Origin: Collinsella sp. AF23-2
Lineage (GTDB): Bacteria; Actinomycetota; Coriobacteriia; Coriobacteriales; Coriobacteriaceae
Assembly (NCBI RefSeq): GCF_003459245.1
Contig: NZ_QRVG01000006.1
Location: forward strand, 30,943 to 90,740
Direction: 5' to 3'
Length of the DNA stretch: 59,798 nt
Shown piece after piece: positions 1-7,515 of the stretch; within the stretch, counting starts at the first letter, position 1; each line of letters starts with the position of its first letter. The position numbers and the translations under genes are program-made. The notes under the pieces were generated by a model, which saw only the letters and a list, made by a program, of their open reading frames with translations, had not been told where the DNA came from and did no database searches.

Positions 1-15
1 GGCCAAGCGGAGCGA

Positions 16-513
16 CTAGCGCTCGCGAGCAACGATGAGCTGGTCCATCTCCTCGACATGCTCGCCAACGGAGCCCTTGATGCTCGAGAACTCAACAGAG
101 TTGCACACCAAGATGGGAACCGTCACATCGTAACCCTCGGCAGCAATTGCCTCGCGATCGAACTCGATGAGCACGTCGCCCTTATGGACGACATCACCCA
201 CCTGTGCATGCACGCTAAAATGCTTACCCTCAAGCTGGACAGTGTCCAAACCAACATGGATGAGCACGTCTAGACCATCGACCGTGTTGAGCGCAACGGC
301 GTGACCCGTGGGAAAAATGGCCTCGACCTTGGCGTCTGCCGGCGCAATCACACGCGTGCCGGTAGGCTGAATCGCCACGCCCTGGCCCAAAAGGCCGGTA
401 GCAAACGTCTGGTCTTTGACCTCGGATAACGGAATGACGTCGCCCGAGATGGGAGCATCCAGCGTAAGGACTCGACCACGCATACCAAAAGACCTCAGGA
501 CTTTAGTGAACAT
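16..513 (-). CDS. crr: PTS glucose-type EIIA component
   Basis: The 165-residue product is a soluble EIIA-Glc-type domain that accepts phosphate from HPr and passes it to a sugar-specific EIIB in the cytoplasm. The active-site segment LIHVGLDTVQLEGKHF holds the phosphorylated His, and a second His lies in GHAVAL; both match the crr family. Length is normal for a stand-alone IIA. I start at ATG 513 (MFTKVL), with GAGG six bases upstream; an in-frame TTG at 534 has no good site. It lies downstream of glmM on the same strand. With no EIIBC in view, substrate and any regulatory role (as in inducer exclusion) are inferred only. Confidence 0.9.
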   Translation of the reverse strand: MFTKVLRSFGMRGRVLTLDAPISGDVIPLSEVKDQTFATGLLGQGVAIQPTGTRVIAPADAKVEAIFPTGHAVALNTVDGLDVLIHVGLDTVQLEGKHFSVHAQVGDVVHKGDVLIEFDREAIAAEGYDVTVPILVCNSVEFSSIKGSVGEHVEEMDQLIVARER

Positions 514-584
514 GCTCCCCCTCGGACATACCAATCAATCAAAATAACTTTAACAGTTTACCACTTGGCACCCGTTTTTGACCA

Positions 585-1922
585 TTAGGGAAGTTCGCGC
601 TTGACAACCTCGACGATGTCGTCAACCACACGCTGGGTCAACTCGTGCGTCTCGGCCTCGGCCATCACACGGACCAGCGGCTCGGTGCCACTCGGACGTA
701 CCAGAATGCGGCCGCGACCGTTGAGCTCCTTCTCGGCGGCAGCGACGGCGTCCCAAATGGGCTGACAATCGTCCAGGCCGGCCTTATTGTCGGAATGTAC
801 GTTGACAAGTACCTGCGGGTACTTCTTCATGATGCCGGCAAGGTCGGTGAGGGTGCGGCCGGTGCGCTTGAGCACGGCCAGAAGCTGCAGGGCCGTCACC
901 AAGCCGTCGCCGGTGGTGTTGTGCTCCAGGAAGATGATGTGGCCGGACTGCTCGCCGCCGATGACGGCACCGTCCTCGAGCATACGCTCGAGAACATAGC
1001 GGTCGCCCACGGCGGTCTGGACCATCTCGAAGCCCTGCTCCTTCATGGCGATGGAGAAGCCTAGGTTGCACATAACGGTCGAGACGATCTCGGAGTTGGC
1101 GAGCTTGCCGCGAGCGGCCAGGTCGGAACCGCAGATGGCCAGGATGTAGTCGCCATCGATCTCGTTGCCCTCGCTGTCCACGAACAGCACGCGATCGGCG
1201 TCGCCATCGTGGGCCAGGCCGATGTCGGCGTGGGTACGCAGTACGAGCTCACGCAGGGGCTCAAGATGAGTGGAGCCGCACTCGACGTTAATGTCGGTAC
1301 CGCAGTAATCGGTGTTGATGGCATGGACCGTAGCGCCCAGGCGCTGCAACGCGGCGGGCGTGGTCTGACAAGAAGCGCCGTGGCCGCAGTCGACGGCAAC
1401 AACCAGGCCATCGAGCTTAAGGCCGTCGAGCGTGCTGATGGCATGATCGACATATGCCTTGCGGGCGTCCTTCATCTTGATGATGTGGCCCACGCCGGCA
1501 CCGGTCGGCAGCGTATCGGCAGCCATGGCCTCCTCGGACATGACCCAAGCGCTGATCTCTTCCTCGACAGCATCGGGAAGCTTCATGCCCTTGCGGCTAA
1601 AGAACTTGATGCCGTTGAACTCCGGCGGATTGTGCGAAGCAGAAATGACGATGCCGCCGTCGAGCTCGTTTTGGACGGTGAGCAGCGCCACGGCCGGCGT
1701 AGGGATAACGCCGCAGCAGTGCGGGCGGCCGCCCTCGGCCATAATACCGGCGGTCAGAGCACTCTCGAGCATGGTGCCCGAAAGACGCGTGTCACGGCCG
1801 ATGCAAATGTCCGGACCAAGGAACTTGGTCGCCGCACGGCCAAGACGAAACGCGAGGTCGCACGAGAGGTCGGCGTTGGCGACGCCGCGGACGCCATCGG
1901 TACCGAAGATGTTCTGGGGCAT
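585..1922 (-). CDS. glmM: phosphoglucosamine mutase
   Basis: GlmM interconverts glucosamine-6-phosphate and glucosamine-1-phosphate, feeding UDP-GlcNAc and peptidoglycan synthesis. The 445-residue product opens with IFGTDGVRG and carries the phosphoserine loop VISASHNP, the metal loop AHDGDADR and the phosphate-binding RPSGTEPLVRVM near the C-terminus. These distinguish GlmM from other phosphohexomutases. Start is ATG 1922, preceded by AAGGAG at good spacing; an in-frame codon at 1940 is less likely. It follows rpsI on the same strand, but a strong terminator separates them, so it probably has its own promoter or depends on read-through. Confidence 0.96.
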   Translation of the reverse strand: MPQNIFGTDGVRGVANADLSCDLAFRLGRAATKFLGPDICIGRDTRLSGTMLESALTAGIMAEGGRPHCCGVIPTPAVALLTVQNELDGGIVISASHNPPEFNGIKFFSRKGMKLPDAVEEEISAWVMSEEAMAADTLPTGAGVGHIIKMKDARKAYVDHAISTLDGLKLDGLVVAVDCGHGASCQTTPAALQRLGATVHAINTDYCGTDINVECGSTHLEPLRELVLRTHADIGLAHDGDADRVLFVDSEGNEIDGDYILAICGSDLAARGKLANSEIVSTVMCNLGFSIAMKEQGFEMVQTAVGDRYVLERMLEDGAVIGGEQSGHIIFLEHNTTGDGLVTALQLLAVLKRTGRTLTDLAGIMKKYPQVLVNVHSDNKAGLDDCQPIWDAVAAAEKELNGRGRILVRPSGTEPLVRVMAEAETHELTQRVVDDIVEVVKRELP

Positions 1923-1970
1923 AGGATCGCTCCTTCCCAAGTGGGCAAAACGCAGTCGCCCACCCTAGTC

Positions 1971-2016
1971 GAAAAAGAAAAGCGGGACCCGCCGAGCAAT
2001 CGGCAGGCCCCGCTTG
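1971..2016 (-). terminator. terminator after rplM-rpsI
   Basis: Read on the minus strand, a GC-rich stem (AAGCGGGGCCTGCC pairing with GGCGGGTCCCGCTT) is followed by TTTTCTTTTT. It lies directly after the rpsI stop codon and so ends the ribosomal-protein operon. Confidence 0.9.
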
Positions 2017-2045
2017 TACATTGTATCTCGTAAGGAGATAAAACC

Positions 2046-2441
<396 letters not shown>

Positions 2442-2443
2442 CT

Positions 2444-2887
2444 TTAAGCCTCCAGCTCAATCTTCGTGGGGTTCTGGGCAGCGTGCGGATGCTCGGCACC
2501 AGCGTAGACCTTAAGCTTGGTCATCTGGGCACGGCCGAGGGTGGTCTTGGGCAGCATGCCGCGAACGGCGCGCTCGATGACCTTCTCCGGGTGCTTCTCC
2601 ATAGCCTGGCGGAAGCTCTCAGCCTTGAGGCCGCCGTTGTAGCCGCTGTGGCGATAATAGGTCTTCGTGTCGGCCTTGTTACCGGTAAGCTGGACCTTAT
2701 CGGCGTTGATGACAACAACGAAGTCGCCGCAGTCGCTGTTGGGCGTGAACTGGGGCTTGTTCTTACCGCGCAGAATCATTGCGATCTGGGTGGCAAGACG
2801 GCCCAGGACAGCACCATCGGCGTCGACGAGAACCCAGTTGCGCTGGACCTCGCCCTGCTTGGCGTAGTGAGTCGATTTCGAAATCAC
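2444..2887 (-). CDS. rplM: 50S ribosomal protein L13
   Basis: L13 is an early-assembly large-subunit protein. The 147-residue product shows [19 protein letters not shown], the [12 protein letters not shown] segment and [13 protein letters not shown], all typical of L13. The start codon is GTG at 2887, chosen because GGAGGAG lies six bases upstream; there is no alternative ATG near it. It is the first gene of the rplM-rpsI operon, so the promoter should lie in the roughly 150 bases up to the patatin gene. Confidence 0.98.
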   Translation of the reverse strand: MISKSTHYAKQGEVQRNWVLVDADGAVLGRLATQIAMILRGKNKPQFTPNSDCGDFVVVINADKVQLTGNKADTKTYYRHSGYNGGLKAESFRQAMEKHPEKVIERAVRGMLPKTTLGRAQMTKLKVYAGAEHPHAAQNPTKIELEA

Positions 2888-3044
2888 TTAGACTCCTCCA
2901 TGTACAGTACGTGTTGTTACAGAGATTCACGGGGCTCTGCAAGTAACCCGTCCATATTACCCCGCTCGCCGCCCGAGTCAACAGGTATTTTGGTTCTGAC
3001 CAGACTTTCTGCACATGTCGTCCATGGGTCATGACGTCGCGACA

Positions 3045-3923
3045 CTAGCGCTCGACAAATGCCTCGATATCTCCCAGCAAGCGCTTTGCCTCCTGGCGGC
3101 CCTGAATATACAGGTCGAGGAGCTTTGCCGGATCGTGCTCAACGTGGCCGACCTCGACCGGCTTTTGCGGAGCAACGACCAGTGCGCGGCCCTCGCGCTC
3201 ATACTTCCACAGATGCATGCGCTGGATGTTATAGCGCTCGTGGCGCGTCTCGATAGCCTCGAGCAGGTAGGGGTAGTCGGCATAGCGGGCGCGCGCGGCG
3301 GGCATAAACTCGTAGGGCTTTTTCTCGTACGAGCGGTCCTGCGTGACAATGACAACCGCGCGATCGAAGCCCGCCTCCTCCAGCACGTGCTCGATGGGAA
3401 CCGAATCGGCTACGCCACCGTCGACGTATTTGTGCCCGTCAATCTCGACCGGCGGCGTCACCAGCGGCAGCGACGTCGAGGCGCGCACGGCATCGAGGTC
3501 GAGCACGGCGCTTTTGACCGGCAGGTACGCGGCGGTTCCAAAGAGCATGTCCGTCGCGACGGCGTACATCTCGATGGGGCTCGCATCAAACGTCTCGTTG
3601 TCAAAGGGATCCAGGCGGTCCTGGACATCGTTGAAGATAAAGTCGTAGCCCACAATAGAACCCGTGGACGCAAACGATGCGGCACCCATGAAGCGGTTGT
3701 CGTTGCAGAAAGCCAGGTTGATGCGGTTGGCACGGCCGATCTGGTGCGACTTGTAGTTCACGCCGTTGAGGGCGCCGGCCGATACGCCATATACCGCCGG
3801 AATCTCGACGCCGGCCTCCATGAGAACGTCAAGCACGCCTGCAGTAAACTGCCCGCGGAAGCTGCCGCCCTCCAAAACGAGCGCGACTTTGCCGGCGTTC
3901 TTTGCCCTATCTTCTGCAGTCAT
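3045..3923 (-). CDS. patatin-like phospholipase family protein
   Basis: This is a predicted cytoplasmic serine lipid acyl hydrolase of the patatin family, similar in layout to the bacterial YjjU-type group. The 292-residue product shows the glycine-rich oxyanion loop GGSFRGQFTAGVLD near residue 20, the nucleophile elbow GVSAG around residue 46, and the catalytic Asp in VDGGVADSVP about residue 165. No signal peptide is visible. AGGAGG sits just upstream of ATG 3923. The substrate is unknown. It is separated from rplM and ssrA, so it is probably transcribed alone. Confidence 0.85.
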   Translation of the reverse strand: MTAEDRAKNAGKVALVLEGGSFRGQFTAGVLDVLMEAGVEIPAVYGVSAGALNGVNYKSHQIGRANRINLAFCNDNRFMGAASFASTGSIVGYDFIFNDVQDRLDPFDNETFDASPIEMYAVATDMLFGTAAYLPVKSAVLDLDAVRASTSLPLVTPPVEIDGHKYVDGGVADSVPIEHVLEEAGFDRAVVIVTQDRSYEKKPYEFMPAARARYADYPYLLEAIETRHERYNIQRMHLWKYEREGRALVVAPQKPVEVGHVEHDPAKLLDLYIQGRQEAKRLLGDIEAFVER

Positions 3924-3996
3924 ATTGACCTCCTGCGATTGCGTTTTGGCTTTCTTCTACCCAGTTTTACGGAGGAGAGCGCCCGGGTTTTGGAGC

Positions 3997-4016
3997 AGAG
4001 TTCGATTCTCCGCGGT
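3997..4016 (+). repeat. direct repeat resembling the tmRNA T-arm, copy 1
   Basis: The 20-base sequence here is identical to positions 4209-4228. Its core GAGTTCGATTCTCCGCG matches the T-arm of the neighbouring ssrA gene but lies on the opposite strand. Confidence 0.75.
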
Positions 4017-4208
4017 TTGGGGGATCCGCTGATGGGTTGAGGCCGGGGCAAGACGCCCGATCGGCATCGCATCTATATCTAGCTGGGACTTTGCGCGGAG
4101 AATCCGCGTATTTGCTTCGCAAATCCGCACCGGCTTCGGGCGCCTGCCGGCGCCCTCGCCCGCGGGCTAAAAACGCTCACGCGTTTTCTTTACGCCCGCG
4201 CCCTGCAT

Positions 4209-4228
4209 AGAGTTCGATTCTCCGCGGT
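4209..4228 (+). repeat. direct repeat resembling the tmRNA T-arm, copy 2
   Basis: Identical over 20 bases to 3997-4016. The two copies bracket about 190 bases of GC-rich, gene-free DNA that also holds a related palindrome, GCGCGGAGAATCCGCG, at 4093-4108. Confidence 0.75.
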
Positions 4229-4239
4229 ACGGACAAGAA

Positions 4240-4275
4240 ATAAAAAGGCAGGTAGATATAAGTATCTACCTGCCT
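4240..4275 (-). terminator. terminator of ssrA
   Basis: A perfect 13-bp stem (AGGCAGGTAGATA with TATCTACCTGCCT, four-base loop) runs into TTTTTAT on the minus strand. It lies nine bases after the CCA end of ssrA. Confidence 0.93.
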
Positions 4276-4283
4276 GTAACTAT

Positions 4284-4647
4284 TGGTGGAGGCGCGGAGA
4301 ATCGAACTCCGGTCCACGAAAGCCCCCTGATTGGCATCTCCAAGCTCAGTCGCTGGTTTAATCTCGGACGCTTTGCGCGCAGCGACACGCTCGCGGCATC
4401 CCAACCGGTTCGGTCTTAGCCCGCGCCATACCGATTACGTGCGCAGGAGCATTCCCCTAACATGACGTCGCGCCGGTGTCGGGGAAATCACCGGGTTGAC
4501 GCGCCGCTATAAACTAAGCAGCGAGAGCCATAGGCTCAAAAGAAGAGTTGTTGTCAATTCAATTTGACGGTACCCCTGTTTAACGAGGCGAGGAGACCTC
4601 GGCTTGCTTCCTCTCTCAGAGCTATCGTGTCGAAACCAGTCGCCCCC
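4284..4647 (-). ncRNA. ssrA: transfer-messenger RNA
   Basis: tmRNA rescues stalled ribosomes by adding a degradation tag. The 5' end GGGGGCGACTGGTTTCGACA at 4647 is the classical start. Its GGGGGCG pairs with CGCCTCC before the ACCA end at 4284, and a T-arm (CGGAG-TTCGATT-CTCCG) precedes it. The tag frame is readable at 4555-4514: DNNSSFEPMALAA followed by TAG, ending in the canonical ALAA. The exact resume codon is inferred as GAC at 4555-4553. Length is 364 nt, normal for a one-piece tmRNA. Confidence 0.97.
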
Positions 4648-4886
4648 GAATGTCGGGAAAGTCTGGATGGTATCGGGCCTGCAAACACCCGATAACCGTC
4701 GACTTTTCAAGGAACACGCGGGGCGAACCCCGCTCGTGGATAGCTATCTTACCACGTTCTAAAGGCAGAAAGCTGCTCTATGCACGAGCTGTGAAGACCC
4801 CAATGTGCGCTGCACTTCGCACTTTTGCTACCGATCGCGTCACGTATATTTTCGCCAAGCACAATTGACCCTTCGAAAGGACCGTT

Positions 4887-5324
4887 ATGGATACCAAGCA
4901 GCAACTCGTCAATGCCCTCGCAGGCCTGGGCTCAACCATTACCGAAGCTATGGATGTCATCGAGGGCTTTGTCCCCTGCGGACATCCCGCCCTCGTGGTC
5001 ACGGGCGCCCTCAACGCGCTCACCGACGGCGCCGATGAGGCCACACTCGCCGAGCACGTTGAAACCGTCCGCGGCTTCATCGACCACGTAAGCGAAAACC
5101 GCGGCGTCACCGCACATCACGACATCGAGCTTGGCGAGCTCACGGGTGCAAAGGCCGAACTCTTTGCCGAAATCAGCGCTATAGCCATCCTCACCAAAAC
5201 CGCTGGCGTCAAGAACACCCAGGTCAACGAATGGCTCTACCGCAGTCTCGCTGCCCTCAATCAATCCGATGTCACAGCAGCAGATAAGCTCGCCGAAGCC
5301 GCTGCCATAAAAACGCGGCTTTAA
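4887..5324 (+). CDS. conserved hypothetical protein, 145 aa
   Basis: I do not recognise a family. The product is acidic and predicted to be mostly helical, without signal peptide or membrane segments; it holds a single Cys in FVPCGHPALVVTGALNALTDG near residue 32. AAAGGA precedes ATG 4887 and the frame is free of rare-codon clusters, so it is likely real. It is divergent from ssrA and stands alone. An antisense frame at 4932-5264 is a shadow. Confidence 0.7.
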   Translation: MDTKQQLVNALAGLGSTITEAMDVIEGFVPCGHPALVVTGALNALTDGADEATLAEHVETVRGFIDHVSENRGVTAHHDIELGELTGAKAELFAEISAIAILTKTAGVKNTQVNEWLYRSLAALNQSDVTAADKLAEAAAIKTRL

Positions 5325-5352
5325 GACTTAGTTCTCATTTCGAGCCATAATT

Positions 5353-5415
5353 GAAGAGCAAGCCAGATACAGCACATAGTCACATGAGAGATTTGAGAGA
5401 TCCAGCTTGCTCTTC
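5353..5415. repeat. 11-bp inverted repeat, possible stem-loop
   Basis: GAAGAGCAAGC at 5353-5363 and its exact complement at 5405-5415 are separated by 41 bases. It sits between convergent genes, so it could be a transcript-end structure, but neither side has a good T-run. Confidence 0.5.
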
Positions 5416-5443
5416 GACTAAAAATGATATCTGTCCAGGCTAA

Positions 5444-5542
5444 TTAACGCTTTGCTTTTCGCACAATCCAACGTACCAGCCTAAATCCGAGCACGATAAG
5501 CGCAATTAGTATCGCAAGTAAGACGATTTCGGGACCGCGCAC
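5444..5542 (-). CDS. candidate 32-residue membrane peptide in frame after a TAG
   Basis: In the same frame as the DUF5626-like gene, directly after its TAG at 5557-5555, the reading continues GGGFVRGPEIV, then a hydrophobic stretch (LLAILIALIVLGF) and a basic tail RLVRWIVRKAKR ending in TAA at 5446-5444. GTG 5542 would give a 32-residue peptide with one membrane helix. No convincing ribosome-binding site precedes it. It may be a small separate protein, or the membrane anchor of the upstream protein detached by a nonsense change. Confidence 0.4.
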   Translation of the reverse strand: MRGPEIVLLAILIALIVLGFRLVRWIVRKAKR

Positions 5543-5554
5543 AAAACCACCGCC

Positions 5555-6070
5555 CTAGTATGCATAGGTGTGCAGAGTCGTTCCCTGCATTTCTGCGCCC
5601 AAGAACACATTTCCAGTATACAAGCCTGGTATAGACACATTCACGCGCTGTAGCGCTCGTGTACTATTCCAGGTAAAGGAATCAGATGCCGTTCCCAGGG
5701 GAACAGAATAATTCGAACCCCATGCACTCGTTATCTTATGATTGCCGATTTTAATGTAGAACTCCTGAAATATCACCGAGTTATAGTAAACCCTCCATGT
5801 GCCAGAGGCGTTTTGATAATAAGAATCCCACGCGTTACACGGCTCAATAGTCGGAATATATTCAATTCCAATTTTGCCTTCAGTTCCATCCGGCAAAATA
5901 ACGGTATATTCCTGACTCGCACGATCTTTCAGTTGAAATGAAACACTCACTGGATATTCGCTATTGTCATTAGTCAGGAAATCATCCGCAAACCCTATTG
6001 AGGGCGTAAACAGCGATAGGGCAGCCACTAACAGTAGTAATGCAACAGGTAAAGATAGGCGCTTGTTCAT
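5555..6070 (-). CDS. secreted DUF5626-like protein
   Basis: The 171-residue product starts with a signal peptide (MNKRLSLPVALLLLVAALSL..., probable cleavage after IGFA) and is exported. The mature part has a beta-rich pattern with GTWRVYYNSVIFQEFYIKIG and KITSAWGSNYSVPLGTASD, which resembles DUF5626 proteins of Gram-positive gut bacteria; the family call is from memory and moderate. Start is ATG 6070 with AGGAG eight bases upstream. Base composition is more AT-rich than the neighbours, suggesting acquired DNA. The stop is followed in frame by a possible membrane anchor. Function unknown. Confidence 0.6.
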   Translation of the reverse strand: MNKRLSLPVALLLLVAALSLFTPSIGFADDFLTNDNSEYPVSVSFQLKDRASQEYTVILPDGTEGKIGIEYIPTIEPCNAWDSYYQNASGTWRVYYNSVIFQEFYIKIGNHKITSAWGSNYSVPLGTASDSFTWNSTRALQRVNVSIPGLYTGNVFLGAEMQGTTLHTYAY

Positions 6071-6512
6071 AATGCTCGCTCCTAAAATAAATTCAGCTCC
6101 ATCAACTAAGCACATCTAAGACGCTTATTGCCAAATATGGTTCCGAATCTTGATAGCATCATGAACCTCCATATGTTTCTTTTAGCGTATCGCTTTATGT
6201 ACCCGTACGCAAGCACTCTAACTTTGTTATTTGGGAGCCAGCCGGCGAAAGGATAGAAGTAAACTGTCCCTGGAACTTGCCGAGATAAACGCTTTGGTTA
6301 GAAGCACTTGGCCTCATCAATCCATCGGAGGCTCCCCCAACAAAGCACATCTCCGAAACAGATTTCCGACCATCTGACCCAAAATATCGAGTCGACAGGA
6401 CTGAGAAGGCTTCTAGAGGGGCGGCGTATTTAAGAAATTAGGCAGTCCATGGCAAAATAGTGTGCACCCTTTGGGGTGACGGAGCTCCAGGGGACGCACA
6501 TATAGGTTTACG
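6071..6512. other. gene-free, lower-GC intergenic stretch
   Basis: No open frame with a plausible start site, RNA gene or clear repeat was seen here. It should hold the promoter of the DUF5626-like gene and the 3' end of the toxin transcript. Its composition matches the AT-richer patch starting near 5.3 kb. Confidence 0.6.
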
Positions 6513-7028
6513 TTAGCGGGACACCCGCCCACCGCGTTCTGCCAGCGCGAGAATCGGCATCATTTGGCGCGGGGTCTTCGCTGCAAGATCGGCATGTTCG
6601 AGCAGCTTGCGATTGTTGGTCACCAAGTAATCGACCTGGGCGCGTTTGCATGCGGCGAGCACCAAGTTGTCCTCGTAATCGCGATGGAGCGTCAGGTATT
6701 TGTCGGCCAGCCAAAGGTCCGACGCATCTGCACCCACGGCCGTGGCGTTTTCGGTCATGTCCCGAACAAACGCCAACGCTGCATCGCCAATTGCACGGGC
6801 AGATGTCTCGTCAAGCGCTCCCCCGCTGGCAAGAACGCTACGCTTGAGCTCGTGTTGGACAACGTACAGCACGTCCTTAGCGATATGCACCGGGAAGAAC
6901 AGCAACGCCCCTGCCTCCGTCGCCTGTCCAATAAACGTACGCGCAGCAAGCGACTCGGCATGGTCGGCGCAAAACGAATCAACCCATACGTTGGCGTCCA
7001 CCATGATCTTGAGAGGCGCCCCACTCAC
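6513..7028 (-). CDS. PIN-domain toxin of a type II toxin-antitoxin pair
   Basis: PIN-domain toxins are metal-dependent RNases. The product opens with IMVDANVWVDSF, the first acidic motif. It continues with DLWLADKYLTLHRDYEDNLVLAACKRAQVDYLVTNN, which holds the later acidic residues (the D of YEDN and the TNN motif) typical of the fold. I start at GTG 7028, which overlaps the TGA of the antitoxin (GTGA), giving 171 residues and translational coupling. The longer open frame upstream is a shadow over the antitoxin. Target RNA is unknown. Confidence 0.8.
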   Translation of the reverse strand: MSGAPLKIMVDANVWVDSFCADHAESLAARTFIGQATEAGALLFFPVHIAKDVLYVVQHELKRSVLASGGALDETSARAIGDAALAFVRDMTENATAVGADASDLWLADKYLTLHRDYEDNLVLAACKRAQVDYLVTNNRKLLEHADLAAKTPRQMMPILALAERGGRVSR

Positions 7029-7378
7029 TGGATCATCCCCTTTTGGCGATAGCGCTCGTCCATGGCTTCGGAATAAATTGTGTCCCAATCGCGGTCGTTG
7101 GATACGGGCGACGTAGCGATGCCCAGGTCCGCGTAAAGCTGATCCGCCGCCGCCCATGATGCGGCGAACGGAGTATCGGGCGCGACGGACTGCTGCCGGT
7201 CGTCGACGGCCGCAAGCACTTCCTCGCACTGCCCGCCACCCTGCGCGACCTTAGCCACCACCTTTTTGATGAGCTCGGGCAGTGACCCGCCCGAAAGCCG
7301 CAGCGCCTCCTCGGCACGGTTCTTGACCTGGCGATCCACGCGAACGTTCACCTGCGCCATGCCGCTAACAGCACCCAC
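7025..7378 (-). CDS. RelB/DinJ-like antitoxin
   Basis: The N-terminus QVNVRVDRQVKNRAEEALRLSGGSLPELIKK has the ribbon-helix-helix pattern of RelB/DinJ-type antitoxins that bind operator DNA. The C-terminal half (DRDWDTIYSEAMDERYRQKGMIQ) would wrap the toxin. Two starts are possible: GTG 7378, with AAGGGAG about nine bases upstream, or ATG near 7360, where the conserved domain begins without a clear site; I keep the GTG. It overlaps the PIN gene by four bases. Autoregulation through the upstream GCTAGC palindrome is likely. Confidence 0.75.
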   Translation of the reverse strand: MGAVSGMAQVNVRVDRQVKNRAEEALRLSGGSLPELIKKVVAKVAQGGGQCEEVLAAVDDRQQSVAPDTPFAASWAAADQLYADLGIATSPVSNDRDWDTIYSEAMDERYRQKGMIQ

Positions 7379-7397
7379 GTTGACCCGCTCCCTTCAA

Positions 7398-7436
7398 TTG
7401 CTAGCCTTGCTAGCAACACTATATTAATAAGCTAGC
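7398..7436. promoter_or_regulatory. toxin-antitoxin operator and promoter region
   Basis: A perfect palindrome TTGCTAGC-ctt-GCTAGCAA (7398-7416) lies just upstream of the antitoxin start, with a third GCTAGC at 7431-7436 beyond an AT-rich stretch that could hold the -10 box on the minus strand. This is the usual place for antitoxin binding. Confidence 0.65.
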
Positions 7437-7446
7437 AGATGGTCAA

Positions 7447-7491
7447 ATGCAAAAGGCCTGCGCCCAGACGACAGCCGTCTGGGCGCAGGCC
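7447..7491 (-). terminator. terminator of the metal ATPase operon
   Basis: A perfect 16-bp stem (7455-7470 with 7476-7491, five-base loop) is followed on the minus strand by TTTTGCATTT. It lies just after the ATPase stop codon. Confidence 0.9.
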
Positions 7492-7515
7492 AGATAACGT
7501 GGGCGAACACGTCTG

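Noticed and set aside
3015..4040. 341-codon open frame on the plus strand opposite the patatin gene
   Set aside because: It is the antisense shadow of a recognisable lipase; high GC keeps such frames open and it has no known motif.
4507..4710. open frames overlapping ssrA (also 4177-4404)
   Set aside because: They cover the tmRNA, whose ends, tag and terminator are all visible.
4650..4868. 72-codon plus-strand frame upstream of the 145-residue gene
   Set aside because: No start site and no recognisable domain; it lies in the ssrA promoter region.
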